Shown: positions 5,916 to 8,788 of the stretch, one piece after another
How positions within the stretch are numbered: position 1 is the first letter of the stretch
Layout: every line of letters starts with the position of its first letter
DNA from: Treponema sp.
GTDB lineage: Bacteria > Spirochaetota > Spirochaetia > Treponematales > Treponemataceae
Direction: 5' to 3'
NCBI GenBank assembly: GCA_024699205.1
Contig: JAILQA010000006.1
Span: 1 to 8,788 of the forward strand
Length of the DNA: 8,788 nt
Position numbers and translations under genes: made by a program
Notes under the pieces: generated by a model
The model's database searches: none
Told to the model about the DNA's origin: nothing
The model's input: the letters and a program-made list of their open reading frames with translations, nothing else

Positions 5916-7013
5916 TTAAAGATAATTTTTTTCAAAATCTGGATACTCATTATTATGCTCAAGGAAGTAATCCCAAAGTTCCTTAAAGAAATTGTCATCT
6001 GGATATTCTGCAATGATTTCTTTAACAGCCTGAGCGTAAACAGAAATATCATAAAAATCTGGAAGTGGTCTTACATCATCTCCTTCAAGATATCCCAATT
6101 CATAAAGAGTATTGTACAAGCCAAGAACACCGTTGTAATTTGGATCAGGATTGTAACCGCGGTTGGCATTCTGGTCTCCATCGTAAATCATCGAAATAAC
6201 GTAGTCTTCATCCTGGCCGAAAGCTTTAGATAAAACTTTTATTGATTTCTTTTGATCCAGCTTAAAATCTCTGTAAGCAAGAATCTGACCTTTTAAGAAA
6301 GCAACATAAGCTCCTCTGTTTTCCAAAAAGTGTGGAGTATATGCCATCTGACGGCAGCAAACATTGTCTGGAATGTAATCTGTGATTTTTGCAAGTACAA
6401 CTCCGTCATTTGCTTCAAGGAGAGATACAAATTCTGGATTTACAACTCCAATATCAACAGCTTTTTTTCCAATGGCAATCTGAATACTTGGATTGTCGTC
6501 TATAGCCTTAAAGAAAATATCTTTGCCAATTTCAAGATCAAGCTGATGTGTAACAATATCTTTCAATGCAAGATCACTTGTTCTGAGAATAAGTGAACCG
6601 ATAGTTTTACCCTTCCAGTTTTTTGGGTCCTTTAAAAGTTCAACATTATCTTTGTGGGTTCCAATATAAACTCCACCAGATTGTGTTCCAGCAAAGAATG
6701 TGATTTTTGCATTATTGGCAGCCAGAACTAATTCCTGAATTACACCCTGAAAGTTTGCGTCGACCTTTCCTAAGGTTAGCGGGTCCCATGTGTTATCACC
6801 AAGATTTTGAATGTCAATTGTGAGTCCATATTTTTCAAAATATTTTTCATGGTTTGCAATTGTTACATTTGGAGACGGGGTAAGAAAACCGATGGCTCCT
6901 AAATTTAAATGATATTTGATTTCAGAGCTGCTTTTATTTTTTGCCTTGCAGGAGATGGACAAAAAAGCTGAGCACATTAAAGTAAGCACTGTAAATTTTA
7001 AATTTTTCTTCAT
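5916..7013 (-). CDS. Substrate-binding lipoprotein of a NitT/TauT-type ABC importer
   Basis: A 365-residue periplasmic solute-binding protein of the SsuA/TauA/NMT1 type, first gene of the operon. The N-terminus MKKN plus a hydrophobic run ends in LSISC, a loose lipobox that puts the lipidated cysteine at residue 22, so the mature protein should be membrane-anchored outside the cytoplasm. The segment with HEKYFEKYGLTIDIQNLGDN (about 55-74) followed by DPLTLGKVDANFQG (77-90) is typical of this family's ligand-binding fold. Adjacent Cys219-Cys220 (NVCCRQ) is notable for an exported protein. I start it at ATG 7013, which has GGAGG nine bases upstream and gives a proper signal peptide. An in-frame upstream start at 7067 would swallow the operator and bury the signal. 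The D-like gene follows after 56 bases that contain only A/T-rich sequence. The ligand is unknown; sulfonates or other organosulfur compounds are plausible from the family. Confidence 0.9.
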   Translation of the reverse strand: MKKNLKFTVLTLMCSAFLSISCKAKNKSSSEIKYHLNLGAIGFLTPSPNVTIANHEKYFEKYGLTIDIQNLGDNTWDPLTLGKVDANFQGVIQELVLAANNAKITFFAGTQSGGVYIGTHKDNVELLKDPKNWKGKTIGSLILRTSDLALKDIVTHQLDLEIGKDIFFKAIDDNPSIQIAIGKKAVDIGVVNPEFVSLLEANDGVVLAKITDYIPDNVCCRQMAYTPHFLENRGAYVAFLKGQILAYRDFKLDQKKSIKVLSKAFGQDEDYVISMIYDGDQNANRGYNPDPNYNGVLGLYNTLYELGYLEGDDVRPLPDFYDISVYAQAVKEIIAEYPDDNFFKELWDYFLEHNNEYPDFEKNYL

Positions 7014-7022
7014 TTGGTTAAT

Positions 7023-7027
7023 CCTCC
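7023..7027 (-). promoter_or_regulatory. Ribosome-binding site deciding the binding-protein start
   Basis: GGAGG lies nine bases before ATG 7013 and directly abuts the end of the palindromic operator at 7028. It supports the start that yields a lipoprotein signal peptide. Confidence 0.75.
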
Positions 7028-7054
7028 ATATACCTAGTGATATGCTAGGTATAT
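7028..7054. promoter_or_regulatory. Palindromic operator upstream of the nitrogenase-like/importer operon
   Basis: Ten-base complementary arms flank a seven-base centre. The core is ACCTAG (7032-7037), N7, CTAGGT (7045-7050), identical in half-sites and spacing to the core at 1173-1191. The centre (7041) is 28 bp from the start codon, against 27 bp for the other site. It overlaps the predicted -10 box and start site and touches the ribosome-binding site, so bound protein should repress. The seven central bases differ from the first site, which indicates conserved half-sites rather than a simple duplicated block. Confidence 0.8.
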
Positions 7055-7077
7055 ATTTTTTTTTCAAACGTTTCCAA
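7049..7077 (-). promoter_or_regulatory. Predicted promoter of the nitrogenase-like/importer operon
   Basis: On the minus strand TTGGAA (7077-7072) lies 16 bases from TATATA (7055-7050), or 17 bases from ATATAC (7054-7049), with an A-rich spacer. The match to consensus is moderate, but the arrangement relative to the operator copies that of the promoter at 1190-1218. The expected start site near 7042 gives a leader of about 29 nt. Confidence 0.5.
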
Positions 7078-7189
7078 TACTTTTTTCAGATACGAGTGAT
7101 AGGGATTTTTTATAGACGAGGTAGATTGAATTGGGAGGGTCGCTGCATAGCAGCATGAAAAATGGATTAGTTGTGAGATGAGGAATGTT

Positions 7190-7213
7190 GCGGCTTTTGT
7201 TTAGAAAAGCCGC
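7190..7213 (-). terminator. Nine-bp stem-loop after the amidohydrolase gene, probable transcript end
   Basis: GCGGCTTTT and AAAAGCCGC form a perfect 9-bp stem with a 6-base loop, starting 10 bases after the stop codon of the amidohydrolase. An alternative stem, AAAAGC with GCTTTT at 7205-7222, shares one arm with it. No T-run follows on the minus strand, so it is not a textbook intrinsic terminator. On the plus strand a run of six T's comes five bases after the stem. It may stop or stabilise the amidohydrolase mRNA before the next operon's promoter. Confidence 0.4.
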
Positions 7214-7222
7214 GAAGCTTTT

Positions 7223-8431
7223 TTATTCTTGATTCAAAAAATCAATTGCGTAGAAGGTGTAGAGGGAAACTGACTGAAGCAGGGCAGTTTCATCAATATC
7301 AAATTTTGAATCGTGATGGGCGGCTATAGTTCCTTCTTTTACGGGGTTGCCTGTTCCAAAGTAGGCGTAGGTTCCCGGTACTTTGATGATATATTCTGCA
7401 AAGTCATCGCCGCCGAGAGAGGCCTGACGGTTTTTAATTACATTCTCTTCGCCAAAAAGTCGTATGGCAGTTTTTTGAACTTCTTCTGTTGAAGTCTGGT
7501 CATTGATAAGCGGTGAAGCAAAATCTTTATACTCAACTTCTGCATCTCCACCGAAAAGCCGGGCTGTCTGTTTTGACATATCTGAGAGCAGCTGCTTTGT
7601 TCTCTCGCGGACTTCTGGAGTAAAGGCTCTTATAGTTCCTTCAAGCTCTGCCTTTTGAGCCACAATATTGTAGGCGTCGCCCGCTGTGATTTTTCCAATT
7701 CCTATGAGGACATTGTCCATTGGAGAGGTGCGGCGGGTTATCAGCGCCTGGGTTGAAATTACAATCTGACTTGCAATGTAGGCGGCGTCGGAGCCAAGCT
7801 GAGGTGTTGAAACGTGAGCCGGTGCACCCTTTACTGTGATTTTGAACCAGTCTACGCTGGCGTTGTTTGGACCTGGAACGACGGCTACTTTTCCTGTTGC
7901 AAGATTTGACGCGGCATGCATTCCAAAGCTTCTGTCTGCGCCATCAAGATAGCCGCCATCTACAAAGATTCTCGCTCCATAACCGATTTCTTCGCCGGCC
8001 TGGAATGTAAGGCGGATTGTGCCGGAGAATAAGTCTTTGTGAGCATTAAGAATGCGCGCCGCTCCAAGAAGGGATGCTGTATGGGCATCGTGACCACAGG
8101 CGTGCATGCGGCCGGGTATTTTTGACTTATATTCGCACTCGTGAGTTTCCTGAATGGGAAGGGCGTCTATATCGGCACGAAGGACGATTGTTTTTGAAGG
8201 GGAGTCTGCGCTGTCGCTTTTGCTGCCCTTAATTTCTGCATAAACGCCGGTGTCTCCGACCCTCTTGTGGGCAAGACCTATTTTATCCAGCTCTTCTTCG
8301 ATTTTTAGGGCAGTCTGAAATTCTTCTTTTGCTATTTCAGGATTCATGTGAAAATGCCGCCGCAGAGATACAATGTACTTGTGGTCCTTTTTGATTTCTT
8401 CTAAAAGTCCTTTTTCTGTGTTTTCACTCAT
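7223..8431 (-). CDS. M20D-family metallo-amidohydrolase (N-acyl amino acid deacylase/hippurate hydrolase type)
   Basis: A 402-residue cytoplasmic zinc- or manganese-dependent hydrolase that should cleave an amide bond of an N-acyl amino acid or small peptide-like compound. Motifs, counted from ATG 8431, are RADIDALP (85-92), MHACGHDAHT (109-118, metal ligands Cys112 and His114), QAGEE (144-148, catalytic and metal-binding Glu pair), GMHA with His172, and HHDSKFDIDE (372-381). The insertion at about 190-300 is the dimerisation domain. Length is normal for the family. I choose ATG 8431 over ATG 8446 because GGAGG lies eight bases before 8431 and overlaps the upstream ATG. It follows a MetQ-type gene closely. 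Related deacylases in other bacteria process N-acetylated cysteine derivatives, so a sulfur-salvage role is possible, but the substrate is not readable. No broken or missing catalytic residue was seen. Confidence 0.93.
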   Translation of the reverse strand: MSENTEKGLLEEIKKDHKYIVSLRRHFHMNPEIAKEEFQTALKIEEELDKIGLAHKRVGDTGVYAEIKGSKSDSADSPSKTIVLRADIDALPIQETHECEYKSKIPGRMHACGHDAHTASLLGAARILNAHKDLFSGTIRLTFQAGEEIGYGARIFVDGGYLDGADRSFGMHAASNLATGKVAVVPGPNNASVDWFKITVKGAPAHVSTPQLGSDAAYIASQIVISTQALITRRTSPMDNVLIGIGKITAGDAYNIVAQKAELEGTIRAFTPEVRERTKQLLSDMSKQTARLFGGDAEVEYKDFASPLINDQTSTEEVQKTAIRLFGEENVIKNRQASLGGDDFAEYIIKVPGTYAYFGTGNPVKEGTIAAHHDSKFDIDETALLQSVSLYTFYAIDFLNQE

Positions 8432-8439
8432 TTTCACAT

Positions 8440-8444
8440 CCTCC
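8440..8444 (-). promoter_or_regulatory. Ribosome-binding site deciding the amidohydrolase start
   Basis: GGAGG lies eight bases before ATG 8431. The alternative ATG at 8446 has only a T-run and a hairpin in front of it, so it lacks a ribosome-binding site. Confidence 0.7.
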
Positions 8445-8446
8445 AT

Positions 8447-8472
8447 AAAAAAGGCGGACTTAATAGCCCGCC
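8447..8472 (-). terminator. Intrinsic terminator of the MetQ-type gene
   Basis: On the minus strand GGCGGGC pairs with GTCCGCC (8472-8466 with 8459-8453, one G-U pair) around a 6-base loop, followed at once by six T's at 8452-8447. This is a strong rho-independent terminator 17 bases after the stop codon. Its T-run ends two bases before the amidohydrolase ribosome-binding site, so that gene depends on read-through or on a promoter I cannot see. Confidence 0.85.
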
Positions 8473-8488
8473 CATTTTCAGTAATTTT

Positions 8489-8788
8489 TTACCACTTAAT
8501 TGCTTTATCAACTGTCTTTACAGTTTCTGCAGCCTTATCAGCACTTACAGTCTTGTAGTTGAATGATGGGAAGAAAGCTTCTTCGAATCTTGAAAGAAGG
8601 TATTCTGCAACAAACTGTGACTGGTAAGCCTTTACAATCTTCTTGTAAACTTCATTGTCCTTATCCTTTGTGCGGGCAACAATAATATTTACATATGGAT
8701 TGTCTCCGCTTTCAGACTGCTTTTCGATGATGAGACCATCCTTAGAAGGAATAAGGCCTGTAGGAATTGCGTATGTTCCGTTGATTGT
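8489..8788 (-). CDS. metQ: MetQ/NlpA-family methionine-binding lipoprotein, C-terminal part only
   Basis: The last 99 residues of a methionine-type ABC substrate-binding protein, running off the right edge of the window. The reading frame is open from the edge to TAA at 8489. The translation includes TYAIPTGLIPSKDGLIIE followed by NPYVNIIVART, which is the conserved C-terminal lobe of MetQ/NlpA proteins, and ends in a helix finishing KAIKW. The start, signal peptide and partner genes (metN, metI) lie outside. It is followed by an intrinsic terminator and then the amidohydrolase. The family is clear. Methionine as ligand is the family default, but relatives also bind other amino acids or short peptides. 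Confidence 0.88.
   Translation of the reverse strand, partial: TINGTYAIPTGLIPSKDGLIIEKQSESGDNPYVNIIVARTKDKDNEVYKKIVKAYQSQFVAEYLLSRFEEAFFPSFNYKTVSADKAAETVKTVDKAIKW

Noticed and set aside
7014..7067. Upstream in-frame start giving the binding protein 18 extra residues
   Set aside because: It would put the operator and ribosome-binding site inside the gene and bury the lipoprotein signal; ATG 7013 has GGAGG at good spacing.
7142..7154. Small hairpin GCTGC-ATA-GCAGC
   Set aside because: Five-bp stem with three-base loop, no T-run and no relation to a gene end or start; likely chance.

Overview
The window looks like a piece of an anaerobic, moderately AT-rich bacterial chromosome. A host-associated spirochaete of the Treponema type is my tentative guess, from gene content, base composition and a loose lipobox, not from a marker gene. 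Every supported gene lies on the minus strand, so transcription runs from high to low coordinates. No gene-free stretch exceeds 300 bases; the longest, 7014-7222, holds a stem-loop, a promoter and an operator. I saw no rRNA, tRNA, CRISPR array, insertion sequence or origin.

Layout in transcription order. (1) 8489-8788: 3' end of a MetQ/NlpA-type methionine-binding lipoprotein, followed by a strong intrinsic terminator. (2) 7223-8431: an M20D-family amidohydrolase/deacylase whose ribosome-binding site almost touches that terminator. (3) 1268-7013: a tight five-gene operon, namely a NitT/TauT-type substrate-binding lipoprotein, a nitrogenase-like alpha (D-type) subunit, a nitrogenase-like beta (K-type) subunit, an ABC ATPase and an ABC permease. 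(4) 1-1155: a second importer unit with a permease of the same extended architecture and an ATPase that runs off the window edge.

The main point of interest is operon 3. A nitrogenase-like D/K pair sits between the substrate-binding gene and the ATPase/permease genes of one importer, so capture, import and reduction of a single substrate appear to be expressed together. By hand alignment the D-like subunit keeps the equivalent of the nitrogenase cofactor cysteine (NifD Cys275) and P-cluster-type cysteines. It has lost the residues at NifD Gln191, His195 and His442. This argues for a complex-cluster reductase that is not a dinitrogenase. The best-known relatives in such a context are the group IV nitrogenase-like enzymes such as methylthio-alkane reductase, used for sulfur salvage; the true substrate cannot be read from the sequence. 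No NifH-like reductase or NifB-like maturase gene is visible here.

Operons 3 and 4 carry the same palindromic operator, ACCTAG-N7-CTAGGT. In both it overlaps the predicted -10 box and is centred 27-28 bp before the start codon. They are therefore probably one regulon, and the unseen continuation of operon 4 below position 1 is a good place to look for the missing electron-donating subunit or maturase.
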